From: Candidatus Zixiibacteriota bacterium
GTDB taxonomy: Bacteria > Zixibacteria > MSB-5A5 > GN15 > JAAZOE01
Assembly (NCBI GenBank): GCA_028700875.1
Contig: JAQVRW010000184.1
Location: 1 to 6,338, forward strand
Direction: 5' to 3'
Length of the DNA stretch: 6,338 nt
Under the pieces are notes generated by a model that was not told where the DNA came from, did no database searches, and saw nothing but the letters and a program-made list of their open reading frames with translations. Both the position numbers and the translations under genes were made by a program. Shown piece by piece: positions 1 through 5,299 of this stretch; the first letter of the stretch is position 1, and the number at the start of each line of letters is the position of its first letter.

Positions 1-1
1 T

Positions 2-64
2 CTGGGGCTGTCGATGGCGCTCGGCCGGTTCTTTCCGATTTTCATGGATGGCCGACTGATCTGA
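2..64 (+). CDS. Possible 3' end of a membrane protein gene (partial)
   Basis: Frame 2 of the plus strand is open from the window edge to a TGA at 62-64 and reads LGLSMALGRFFPIFMDGRLI. The codons favour G or C at the third position, like the other genes here, and the peptide is hydrophobic with a short polar tail, as at the end of a membrane segment. It would converge on the minus-strand PEP-CTERM gene, with only that gene's terminator between them. Only 20 codons are visible and another plus frame is also open to 75, so the call is weak and no function can be given. Confidence 0.3.
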   Translation: MGLSMALGRFFPIFMDGRLI

Positions 65-73
65 AGAAGGCAT

Positions 74-103
74 AAAAAAAGGGGCCCATCATCGATGCGC
101 CCC
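74..103 (-). terminator. Intrinsic terminator of the PEP-CTERM gene
   Basis: Read on the minus strand, bases 103 to 81 form a hairpin with two 10-base arms (GGGGCGCATC and GATGGGCCCC, one internal G-G mismatch) around a GAT loop. Seven T residues follow directly (80 to 74). It starts 31 bases after the TAG of the PEP-CTERM gene. The plus strand lacks a T-tract after the stem, so it should act only on minus-strand transcription. Confidence 0.88.
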
Positions 104-133
104 AAGCTTGTTCAAAAAGGATAAAGGGGTTCT

Positions 134-472
134 CTATCGACGCCGTCTGCCTCCGAGACCGAGACCCAGAAGCCCCAGGCCAAGAAGAATGACGGTGGTC
201 GGTTCGGGAATTTGCGGCGGCACACAGGTGACGGCCTTGATACCGTCTTCTACTCCCATTTCCAATTCATTATAGCCAAGCGGTTGGACATTGGTAAAAG
301 CGGCCGATGGTTCGGTCAGCCGATAGGCATCTGCCTCATTAAGAAGTTCCTGCCAAACCCCTTCGTCGGAAAGCGTGAAATCGGAACGTAAAGGGTCGGT
401 TCCGTTATCCGCCGAAACCATTATCGGCAGGATAATCATTACCGCTGTCAGAAGAATACGGAGTCTAGCCAT
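134..472 (-). CDS. Small PEP-CTERM sorting domain protein
   Basis: This 112-residue exported protein is a probable exosortase substrate. Residues 1-21 form a signal peptide (basic start MARLR, hydrophobic core LLTAVMIILPIMV, then SA before DNG). Residues 22-87 are a short acidic, mostly hydrophilic body without a domain I recognise and with a single cysteine at 83. The tail is a canonical PEP-CTERM signal: IPEP at 88-91, a Leu/Gly-rich transmembrane stretch at about 93-108, and a terminal RRRR. In the known family, exosortase recognises this tail and such proteins are linked to exopolysaccharide and surface or floc formation. No exosortase lies in the window. The ATG at 472 is supported by AAAAGGA at 488-482, nine bases upstream. 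A sigma-54 promoter predicts a 37-base leader, and a strong terminator follows, so it is probably transcribed alone. The mature body is very short (about 67 residues), so the specific role is unknown. Confidence 0.92.
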   Translation of the reverse strand: MARLRILLTAVMIILPIMVSADNGTDPLRSDFTLSDEGVWQELLNEADAYRLTEPSAAFTNVQPLGYNELEMGVEDGIKAVTCVPPQIPEPTTVILLGLGLLGLGLGGRRRR

Positions 473-519
473 CGAACTCGGTCCTTTTCCAAAATGCTAT
501 TATACCCACAAAAGTACGG

Positions 520-535
520 TGCAATCTGGAGGCCG
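520..535 (-). promoter_or_regulatory. Sigma-54 (-24/-12) promoter of the PEP-CTERM gene
   Basis: On the minus strand this reads CGGCCTCCAGATTGCA. Against the sigma-54 consensus TGGCACG-N4-TTGCW it has GGC at -24, a full TTGCA at -12, and the exact GG-to-GC spacing; positions 1, 5, 6 and 7 differ. The predicted transcription start is near 509, giving a 37-base leader that contains the ribosome site at 488-482. Two palindromes lie about 107 and 190 bp upstream of that start, in the usual range for enhancer-binding activators. No sigma-70 promoter stands out nearby. Confidence 0.68.
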
Positions 536-606
536 AATTACAATGTTTTATCCTTCTTGTCCCACAACAAGTTACGTCAAAGACTCGGGGCCCTCCCCAT
601 CTTCGT

Positions 607-625
607 TTGTCCAAACTGAGGACAA
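607..625. promoter_or_regulatory. Palindrome, probable activator site 1
   Basis: This is a perfect inverted repeat, TTGTCC-N7-GGACAA, centred at 616, about 107 bp upstream of the predicted PEP-CTERM transcript start. It shares the core TGTCC-A-N6-GGACA with the second palindrome at 690-708, including the A that opens the spacer. It lies outside any gene. A dimeric FIS-type helix-turn-helix such as that of the response regulator in this window would recognise such a site; that assignment is inferred. Confidence 0.6.
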
Positions 626-689
626 TCCACGGGGTAACCCGCAAAGATCACCTAACGTGTTGTTCCATATACTGATAGAATTAGTGAGG

Positions 690-708
690 CTGTCCATCTA
701 CCGGACAG
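690..708. promoter_or_regulatory. Palindrome, probable activator site 2
   Basis: This is a perfect inverted repeat, CTGTCC-N7-GGACAG, centred at 699, about 190 bp upstream of the predicted PEP-CTERM transcript start. Arms and spacer length match the palindrome at 607-625 apart from the outermost base pair. The centres are 83 bp apart, close to eight helical turns, so both sites would face the same side of the DNA, as expected for paired enhancer sites of an NtrC-type activator. Confidence 0.6.
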
Positions 709-829
709 GAATTCATGTTCTTCCGAATTTAATGTTCAACAATTCAGACTTTTTTCATTGGCGGCAATTATATGATAAACGAAAGTCGGGTAAACAAAAT
801 GGTGGGATGACCGGATGGGGCCGCAGACG

Positions 830-864
830 AAAAACCGGCTGTGGGTTCGCAACGGCCGGTTTTT
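830..864 (-). terminator. Terminator of the degenerate GGDEF gene
   Basis: Arms AAAAACCGGC (830-839) and GCCGGTTTTT (855-864) are perfectly complementary and enclose a 15-base loop that can pair further. On the minus strand the stem begins 44 bases after the stop of the GGDEF-like gene and ends in five T residues. Because an A-tract mirrors the T-tract, the hairpin could also stop plus-strand transcription. It insulates the PEP-CTERM regulatory region from the gene upstream. Confidence 0.75.
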
Positions 865-907
865 CCAGACCAGATAGAAAATCGTTGGGCCTGATCGCTT
901 GACCGAT

Positions 908-1381
908 TCAGTTGCGAGCCGCCAGGCCGGCCAGCCGGGATTTGAAAGACGCTTCCCCGGTCGCATCCGGAAACGAGGTTATCTCCAGGGGCACGTCGAA
1001 TCGATAGCTGGATTCCAGGAAATCGGCCAGGAAATCCGTCAGGAGTCTTTGGAACCTGTCGGCGGCGATCCGGGCGCCGTTGAAATCGGTCTCCGGCAAA
1101 AGCATCGCCAGCCGGTCATCGTCCAGCTGCGAAATCAAATCTGTTTCCCGCGACTCGCGGCGCAGACGATCGATCGCCCCTTCCAGGAGGCGAGTTTCTT
1201 CATCTTCCGATGCGATCTTGCGCCGACCTACTGTCGCCAGGAAATCGGACAGATTCAACACCAGGAGGGATAGAAAATTGCGGTATCGCTCGGCCCGTTT
1301 CAATTCCAAGAGGGCCAAGTTCCGAAACTGAGTGACCTTGATGGCATCCATGCCTAGGTTGTCTCCCCTTATTCTCATCAT
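908..1381 (-). CDS. Degenerate GGDEF-domain protein without the catalytic motif
   Basis: This is a 157-residue cytoplasmic protein from ATG 1381, or 147 residues from ATG 1351. Its pattern follows the diguanylate cyclase fold: an opening helix and strand LELKRAERYRNFLSLLVLNLSDF (about 26-47), then the region RESRETDLISQLDDDRLAMLLPET (about 75-98), which aligns with the usual R-x-x-D-x-hydrophobic-x-R-x-GGDEF-x-x-LLPET stretch, then NGARIAADRF. The GGDEF signature is replaced by DDDRL (87-91), so the two glycines that hold GTP and the catalytic Glu are gone; cyclic-di-GMP synthesis is not expected. The asparagine and aspartate positions of the N-terminal metal site are also not evident. It is probably a regulatory or binding relic. 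No sensor, receiver or membrane segment is attached. It has its own sigma-54 promoter and terminator. An open frame continues up to ATG 1498, but that start lies upstream of the promoter and is rejected. Confidence 0.82.
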   Translation of the reverse strand: MMRIRGDNLGMDAIKVTQFRNLALLELKRAERYRNFLSLLVLNLSDFLATVGRRKIASEDEETRLLEGAIDRLRRESRETDLISQLDDDRLAMLLPETDFNGARIAADRFQRLLTDFLADFLESSYRFDVPLEITSFPDATGEASFKSRLAGLAARN

Positions 1382-1406
1382 GATGCTGATTCTCCGGTTG
1401 AACCGG
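1352..1406 (-). promoter_or_regulatory. Leader with two competing start sites and a palindrome
   Basis: Two ribosome sites compete. GGAGA at 1395-1391 stands nine bases before ATG 1381 (a second ATG follows at once). GGGGAGA stands about ten bases before ATG 1351. The first site overlaps a perfect palindrome CCGGTTCAACCGG at 1406-1394 on the same strand, which could hide it in the RNA. The domain fold begins after 1351, so both starts give an intact product; the longer one adds MMRIRGDNLG. Confidence 0.45.
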
Positions 1407-1431
1407 GTATAAAGGGCCCCTAAACAGTGCA

Positions 1432-1447
1432 AGCAACCGGCGTACCA
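1432..1447 (-). promoter_or_regulatory. Sigma-54 (-24/-12) promoter of the degenerate GGDEF gene
   Basis: On the minus strand this reads TGGTACGCCGGTTGCT. It matches the sigma-54 consensus TGGCACG-N4-TTGCW at 11 of 12 defined positions with exact spacing. The predicted start near 1421 gives a leader of 40 bases to ATG 1381 or 70 bases to ATG 1351. A palindrome related to those of the PEP-CTERM gene lies about 166 bp upstream of that start. Confidence 0.78.
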
Positions 1448-1564
1448 CGCGAAGTTATTATTTTGTCTGCCGACGGCGCGTGACGGCTTACCCCGCATGA
1501 ATCAAGGGATTCGCGCGTCAGATCGATGACGGTCGGGAGTTTTAACAGATGATCGCATACGATT

Positions 1565-1594
1565 GTACAAAGCGGATATGTGCAGTATTTGTAC
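1565..1594. repeat. Inverted repeat GTACAAA-N16-TTTGTAC
   Basis: GTACAAA (1565-1571) and TTTGTAC (1588-1594) are perfect complements 16 bases apart, so TTGTACA also occurs as a direct repeat 26 bases apart (1563 and 1589). The right half overlaps the possible third activator site. It could be an extended operator, or a weak hairpin after the response regulator gene; no T-tract follows, so a terminator is unlikely. Confidence 0.4.
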
Positions 1595-1595
1595 A
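1579..1595. promoter_or_regulatory. Possible third activator site (weaker)
   Basis: TGTGCAGTATTTGTACA has the same 17-base frame as the palindromes at 607-625 and 690-708 (TGTSC-A-N6-GNACA). Each arm differs by one base, so symmetry is not perfect. It is centred near 1587, about 166 bp upstream of the predicted start of the GGDEF-like gene, between the two distances seen at the PEP-CTERM promoter. Its position supports the reading more than the sequence alone does. Confidence 0.4.
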
Positions 1596-1656
1596 CCGTA
1601 ATTGCCCGATTTCCGGTTCCGACCGATGGGAAAACGATTCGATACGATTGGTGGCG

Positions 1657-3084
1657 TTATTTGAGCTCGTTGAGGCCGTATTCTTTGATCTTGTAGAGCA
1701 GAGATCGGTAGCTGATTTCCAGCAAATCGGCCGCCTTGCGCCGGTTCCAGTTGGTCTTGGTCAGAACCCGCGAAATCATCGCCTTTTCCTCGCGGCTGAC
1801 GGCATCGGCCACGACCTGCTTGAGCGAGTAGGATTCCTGGTTCGCATTGCCGGGATTCGACGGCGAGGCGACATCGGGGCGATAAGATGAAACCCGCGAA
1901 GACTGGCCCGGTTCGGTCGGCTGGTTGATCAGAAGGTCATTGATGATCGATTCATCCCCCCGGACCACGACCTGCTTGATCATGTTTTCCAACTGCCGGA
2001 CATTGCCCGGCCAGGAGACGACCATCAGCTGGTCCATCGCGGACTGACTGATCTGGGACAACGACCGTTGGTACAACTTATTGTACTTATCGATGAAGTA
2101 ATTGACCAGAAGAGAAATATCTTCCTTGCGGTCGCGCAAGGGAGGCAAAAAGACCGTGATCTCGTTCAACCGGTAAAACAGGTCCTCCCGGAACCGTCCC
2201 CGACTGATCGCCTCTTCCAGGTTGCGGTTGGTAGCGCAGATGATCCGGACATCGACGTGGATATTGGTTATCCCCCCGACCCGGACGAACTCCTGCTGCT
2301 CCAAGACCTGCAAAAGCTTCGACTGCAATTCCAGCGGCATATCGCCGATTTCGTCGAGGAACATCGTCCCCTTATTGGCCACTTCGAACCGTCCCGGCTT
2401 GGTCTTGTGCGCGCCGGTGAAGGCGCCCTTTTCGTACCCGAACAGTTCGGCTTCGAGCAGGTCGCGCGGGATGGCGGCACAATTGACCTTGGTGAACGAT
2501 TCGTCGCGGCGGCTGGAGATCGTGTGGATCATCCGGGCGATGATTTCCTTGCCGGTGCCCGACTCCCCGCGGATCAACACGGTCAGTTCGGAATCGGCCA
2601 CCTGTTCCACCAGCCCTTTGACCTGGACGATCTTGGGTGAATCGCCGATGAAGGCATCGTACAAAGACTTGGCCTTCAATTCGGTCCGCAAATGGGTGAC
2701 TTCCTGCTTGAGGCGATTTTGCTCCAGAATGGCATTGATATGGATTTCAACTTCTTTGATGTCGAATGGTTTCTTGATAAACTCCGCCGCCCCATTTTTC
2801 ATGGATTCGACCACATAATGGGTCTCATCATGCCCGGAAAGCATAATGACCTCGGGGCGGTTGTCCATTTTATTCAGCTTCTTGAGGACATCGATTCCCG
2901 ACATCTCGGGCATTTTGATATCCAGGAGGATCAGATTCGGCTTCTCGATGGTGACCATCTGCAGCCCCTCGGTGCCGCTGGTGGCCGAGACGAAATCGAA
3001 ATAGTTAGCTAACCCCTCGGATAACAACCACTTAACCTTGGGGTCATCATCGATGACCAGTATTTTCGGGCGATCTTGTCTCAT
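1657..3084 (-). CDS. Sigma-54-dependent response regulator, NtrC family
   Basis: This 475-residue activator binds DNA and remodels sigma-54 RNA polymerase using ATP. The receiver (about 7-122) has acidic residues D12-D14, phosphorylation site D55 in LLDIKMPE, S83 and K105-P106. The AAA+ domain (about 143-372) has Walker A GESGTGKE (173-180), an intact GAFTGA sigma-54 contact loop (220-225), Walker B MFLDEIGD (241-248), ATNRNL (284-289) and the arginine-rich FREDLFYRLN (298-307). A linker of about 50 residues, rich in Ser, Pro and Asn, leads to a FIS-type helix-turn-helix at about 445-471 (NWNRRKAADLLEISYRSLLYKI). All parts expected of a working regulator are present. I chose ATG 3084 because AAAGAA lies six bases upstream and the receiver starts at once; an in-frame GTG at 3102 lacks a ribosome site. 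It follows the kinase gene by 97 bp and may be co-transcribed with it. The palindromes near the two sigma-54 promoters downstream are its most likely targets, by inference. Confidence 0.95.
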   Translation of the reverse strand: MRQDRPKILVIDDDPKVKWLLSEGLANYFDFVSATSGTEGLQMVTIEKPNLILLDIKMPEMSGIDVLKKLNKMDNRPEVIMLSGHDETHYVVESMKNGAAEFIKKPFDIKEVEIHINAILEQNRLKQEVTHLRTELKAKSLYDAFIGDSPKIVQVKGLVEQVADSELTVLIRGESGTGKEIIARMIHTISSRRDESFTKVNCAAIPRDLLEAELFGYEKGAFTGAHKTKPGRFEVANKGTMFLDEIGDMPLELQSKLLQVLEQQEFVRVGGITNIHVDVRIICATNRNLEEAISRGRFREDLFYRLNEITVFLPPLRDRKEDISLLVNYFIDKYNKLYQRSLSQISQSAMDQLMVVSWPGNVRQLENMIKQVVVRGDESIINDLLINQPTEPGQSSRVSSYRPDVASPSNPGNANQESYSLKQVVADAVSREEKAMISRVLTKTNWNRRKAADLLEISYRSLLYKIKEYGLNELK

Positions 3085-3156
3085 AACATGTTCTTTAAAC
3101 ACTATTCGTCAAAATTCGGGAAAAATCAAGCCGGTGCGGTCAAAAAATGTCACCTT

Positions 3157-3176
3157 TTTTGCAATCTTTTGCAACC
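3157..3176. repeat. Tandem 10-bp repeat between kinase and regulator genes
   Basis: TTTTGCAATC (3157-3166) is followed directly by TTTTGCAACC (3167-3176), nine of ten bases alike. It sits just after the stop of the 705-residue kinase in the 97-bp gap before the regulator. No promoter or terminator is clear in this gap. The repeat could be a binding site or a chance AT-rich duplication. Confidence 0.35.
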
Positions 3177-3181
3177 GGTTC

Positions 3182-5299
3182 TCAATATGGGAGATAGATG
3201 AGAAAGCTCGTCCCTTCGCCGACGCGGCTATGGACTTCCACCTGCCCGCTATGGGCCGAGATGATTCGCTCGACCACCGATAGACCCAACCCGGTGCCGG
3301 TTTCCTTGGTAGTATAATAACGGTCGAAAATACTCCCTTTGTCCTTTTCGCTGATTCCGCATCCGGTATCGGTGACTTCGATCCGGATCATGGGGCGCTG
3401 GTCGTGGTCTTGTCGGAAAACCCGAAGGGTAATGGTTCCGCCCTGAGGGCCGATGGCGTCGATGGCGTTGATGATCAGGTTCAGAAACACTTCCATGATC
3501 TGGTTTTTGTTGACGAACAATTCCGGCAGGTCGGGTTCAAACTCGGTCTTGCAGGCGATCTGGTTTTTCTCCATGTCCGGTTTCACCAGATGGGACGCGC
3601 GGTCCAGCACGGCGGCGATATCGACCCGTTCGGTCTGGTACTTATTGGGATTGGAAAAATCGACCAGTTCCCGGACAAGTTCGTTGATATGCAGGACCTC
3701 TTCTTCGGCGGTGCGGAAAAGCTCCGAGCCCTCGGCCAGTTCCGGCCAGCGGGAGCGCATGATCTGAAGGGAGCCGCGGATGTTGGTCAGGGGCTTGCGC
3801 ATGTCATGGGAGATTTCGGAGATCATCTTCCCCATGGTCAAAAGACGGGTGGCGTTGAGGATGGATCGTTCCCGTTCATACATCGTCGAGGCCTGCCGGG
3901 CGATCAGCCCGGCGATTTTTTCGTTCTCCTCGGAGATACATCCGGGCATGCCGGAGGCCAAACAAAACACATAGGTCAGTCCCGTGACGCCATGAATCAA
4001 AAAGGCGGTGAAACTGGCGGTCGGGATATGGGATTGTTCCTGCGGCGGCAGATGCGACAAAACCAGGTCGCGGGCCTCGGCCGCGGTAGCCAGCCGAGCC
4101 GGGTCGACTTTTATGGACAGATCCAAATTGACATTGGTGTGACCGGCGCTGCCGGAGAAGGTTAGTGTCTGTTCCTTGTCATTCCAACGGAACCAAAGGG
4201 ACAATTCGGCCGGCATGAGGTTGCGGATACCCCAGAAAATGATCTCCTGGAGGTTTTCGACCGACACCGCCCGGGACATGGCGTCGGCGATCTCCTGCAG
4301 GGTGGTCAACTCCAGGACCCTTCGCTCCAACTGATGGAAAGTCGCGGCATTGGCGATCGCCACGGCCGCCTGCCCGGCAAATGTGGCCAGCAGTTTCAGA
4401 TCGTGTTCGCCGAATTCGCCTCCGGACTGCCGATGGGCGATATTAACGACCCCGATGACTTCGTCTTTCACCTTCAACGGCACCGAGAGCAGCGAGGCGT
4501 GACCGTACCGTTCCGGCCGGTTTTCCCTCTTGAAGCGGGTATCAATGCCAACGTCTTTGACGAACAATGGTTCGCCGTTTTGGGCCACATACCCGGCGAT
4601 GCAGGACCCGATAGGCAACCGGGTGGTGCGGATGACCTCTTCCTCGAGGCCAATCGCGGCCGCGATAGTCAGGAACTTGCGGTCATCATCCAAAAGCATG
4701 ATGGAGCCTATCCGGGCGTGAAGCACGCCGGTGCATAAGCCGATGATCATATCCAACAGGACATTTAGCTTCATGGTGGTGCCGAGCGCACGGCTGGCCT
4801 CAAAGAGCGCATTGATCTCGGCGAAACGGGCTTCCAGTTCGGTGTTCTTGGCCTGCAGTTCGGTCAGCAGAAACGCCCGCGCCCGTCCGAGACGCCGTTT
4901 TTCCAGACCGCGTTTGATGACCAGTTCCAGCTGGGGAAATTCGACCGGCTTCAGCAGGTAATCATAGACTCCCTGATTGATCGCTTCGATGGCCGATTCC
5001 AGAGAACCATACCCGGTCATGAGCACGACCAGCGCCTGGGGATCGACGGTCCGGGCCAGACGCAACAGGTCCAGTCCCGACAAGCCCGGCATCTTGATAT
5101 CGGACAGGATCAAATCGAAACGGCCGGTGCGAATCTCGTTCGCCGCCTCTCCGCTGTTTTGGAAAGCAGCCACCTCAAACCCGGAATCGGACAAAAGAGA
5201 AGCCAGCGAGTCGCACATCCGCTTCTCGTCATCGATGATCAGAATTCGTTCCTTTAATCCTTTAGGAACAAGGGTGTCTTTTCCGTTGACCATATCCAT
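3182..5299 (-). CDS. Receiver-GAF-GAF histidine kinase
   Basis: This 705-residue soluble signalling kinase has no transmembrane segment. An N-terminal receiver (about 18-132) has D23, D24, phosphorylation site D67 in LSDIKMPG, T95 and K117-P118. A helical, probably coiled-coil, linker (about 133-170) leads to a GAF domain (about 165-320) and a second, more divergent GAF-like region (about 325-475). The kinase core follows: phospho-accepting H498 in ISHDMRKPL, N-box NLIINAIDAI around N611, DTGCGI (644-649), the F-box IFDRYYTTKE, and GTGLGL (668-673). Every catalytic motif is intact. The receiver is at the front, not at the end as in most hybrid kinases, so it probably takes phosphate from another kinase and gates this one. 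The gene starts inside the stop of the upstream kinase gene (TAATG), which suggests translational coupling and equimolar production. A second ATG two codons on is a minor alternative. Its likely phosphate target is the sigma-54 regulator encoded 97 bp downstream. Confidence 0.94.
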   Translation of the reverse strand: MDMVNGKDTLVPKGLKERILIIDDEKRMCDSLASLLSDSGFEVAAFQNSGEAANEIRTGRFDLILSDIKMPGLSGLDLLRLARTVDPQALVVLMTGYGSLESAIEAINQGVYDYLLKPVEFPQLELVIKRGLEKRRLGRARAFLLTELQAKNTELEARFAEINALFEASRALGTTMKLNVLLDMIIGLCTGVLHARIGSIMLLDDDRKFLTIAAAIGLEEEVIRTTRLPIGSCIAGYVAQNGEPLFVKDVGIDTRFKRENRPERYGHASLLSVPLKVKDEVIGVVNIAHRQSGGEFGEHDLKLLATFAGQAAVAIANAATFHQLERRVLELTTLQEIADAMSRAVSVENLQEIIFWGIRNLMPAELSLWFRWNDKEQTLTFSGSAGHTNVNLDLSIKVDPARLATAAEARDLVLSHLPPQEQSHIPTASFTAFLIHGVTGLTYVFCLASGMPGCISEENEKIAGLIARQASTMYERERSILNATRLLTMGKMISEISHDMRKPLTNIRGSLQIMRSRWPELAEGSELFRTAEEEVLHINELVRELVDFSNPNKYQTERVDIAAVLDRASHLVKPDMEKNQIACKTEFEPDLPELFVNKNQIMEVFLNLIINAIDAIGPQGGTITLRVFRQDHDQRPMIRIEVTDTGCGISEKDKGSIFDRYYTTKETGTGLGLSVVERIISAHSGQVEVHSRVGEGTSFLIYLPY

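Larger units (their letters stand above)
473..907. other. Gene-free regulatory region, 435 bp
   Basis: I find no convincing gene here: the open frames that cross it lack ribosome sites, homology-like patterns or coding-like codon use. From left to right it holds the leader of the PEP-CTERM gene, a -24/-12 promoter (520-535), two matching palindromes (607-625 and 690-708), about 120 bp of fairly AT-rich sequence in which I see nothing definite (709-829), and the terminator of the degenerate GGDEF gene (830-864). Confidence 0.7.

Noticed and set aside
556..571. Inverted repeat CTTGT-N6-ACAAG as a further activator site
   Set aside because: Arms are only five bases, the spacing differs from the TGTCC-N7-GGACA sites, and it lies too close to the -24 element. 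It contains a TTGTCC half-site, so it may merit inclusion in a motif scan.
375..902. Plus-strand open frame of 175 codons
   Set aside because: It overlaps the start of the PEP-CTERM gene, crosses its promoter and both palindromes, has no ribosome site, and gives a low-complexity basic protein without a domain pattern.
736..966. Minus-strand open frame of 76 codons
   Set aside because: It starts inside the GGDEF-like gene, runs through that gene's terminator hairpin, and shows no family pattern.
1382..1498. Extended N-terminus of the GGDEF-like protein from ATG 1498
   Set aside because: The extra residues include no recognisable pattern, the start lies upstream of the strong -24/-12 promoter at 1432-1447, and two better ribosome sites exist at 1381 and 1351.
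1611..1634. Hairpin-like sequence after the response regulator stop as a terminator
   Set aside because: Pairing is imperfect and no T-tract follows on the minus strand.
1557..1650. Nine-base direct repeat ATACGATTG (1557-1565 and 1642-1650)
   Set aside because: Short, widely spaced, with no flanking structure; it is compatible with chance.
2068..2818. Long plus-strand open frames opposite the response regulator
   Set aside because: They are antisense shadows of a clearly conserved AAA+ gene and look like no known protein.
3084..3102. GTG at 3102 as start of the response regulator
   Set aside because: It has no ribosome site upstream, adds six residues not typical of receivers, and the ATG at 3084 has a suitable AAAGAA upstream.
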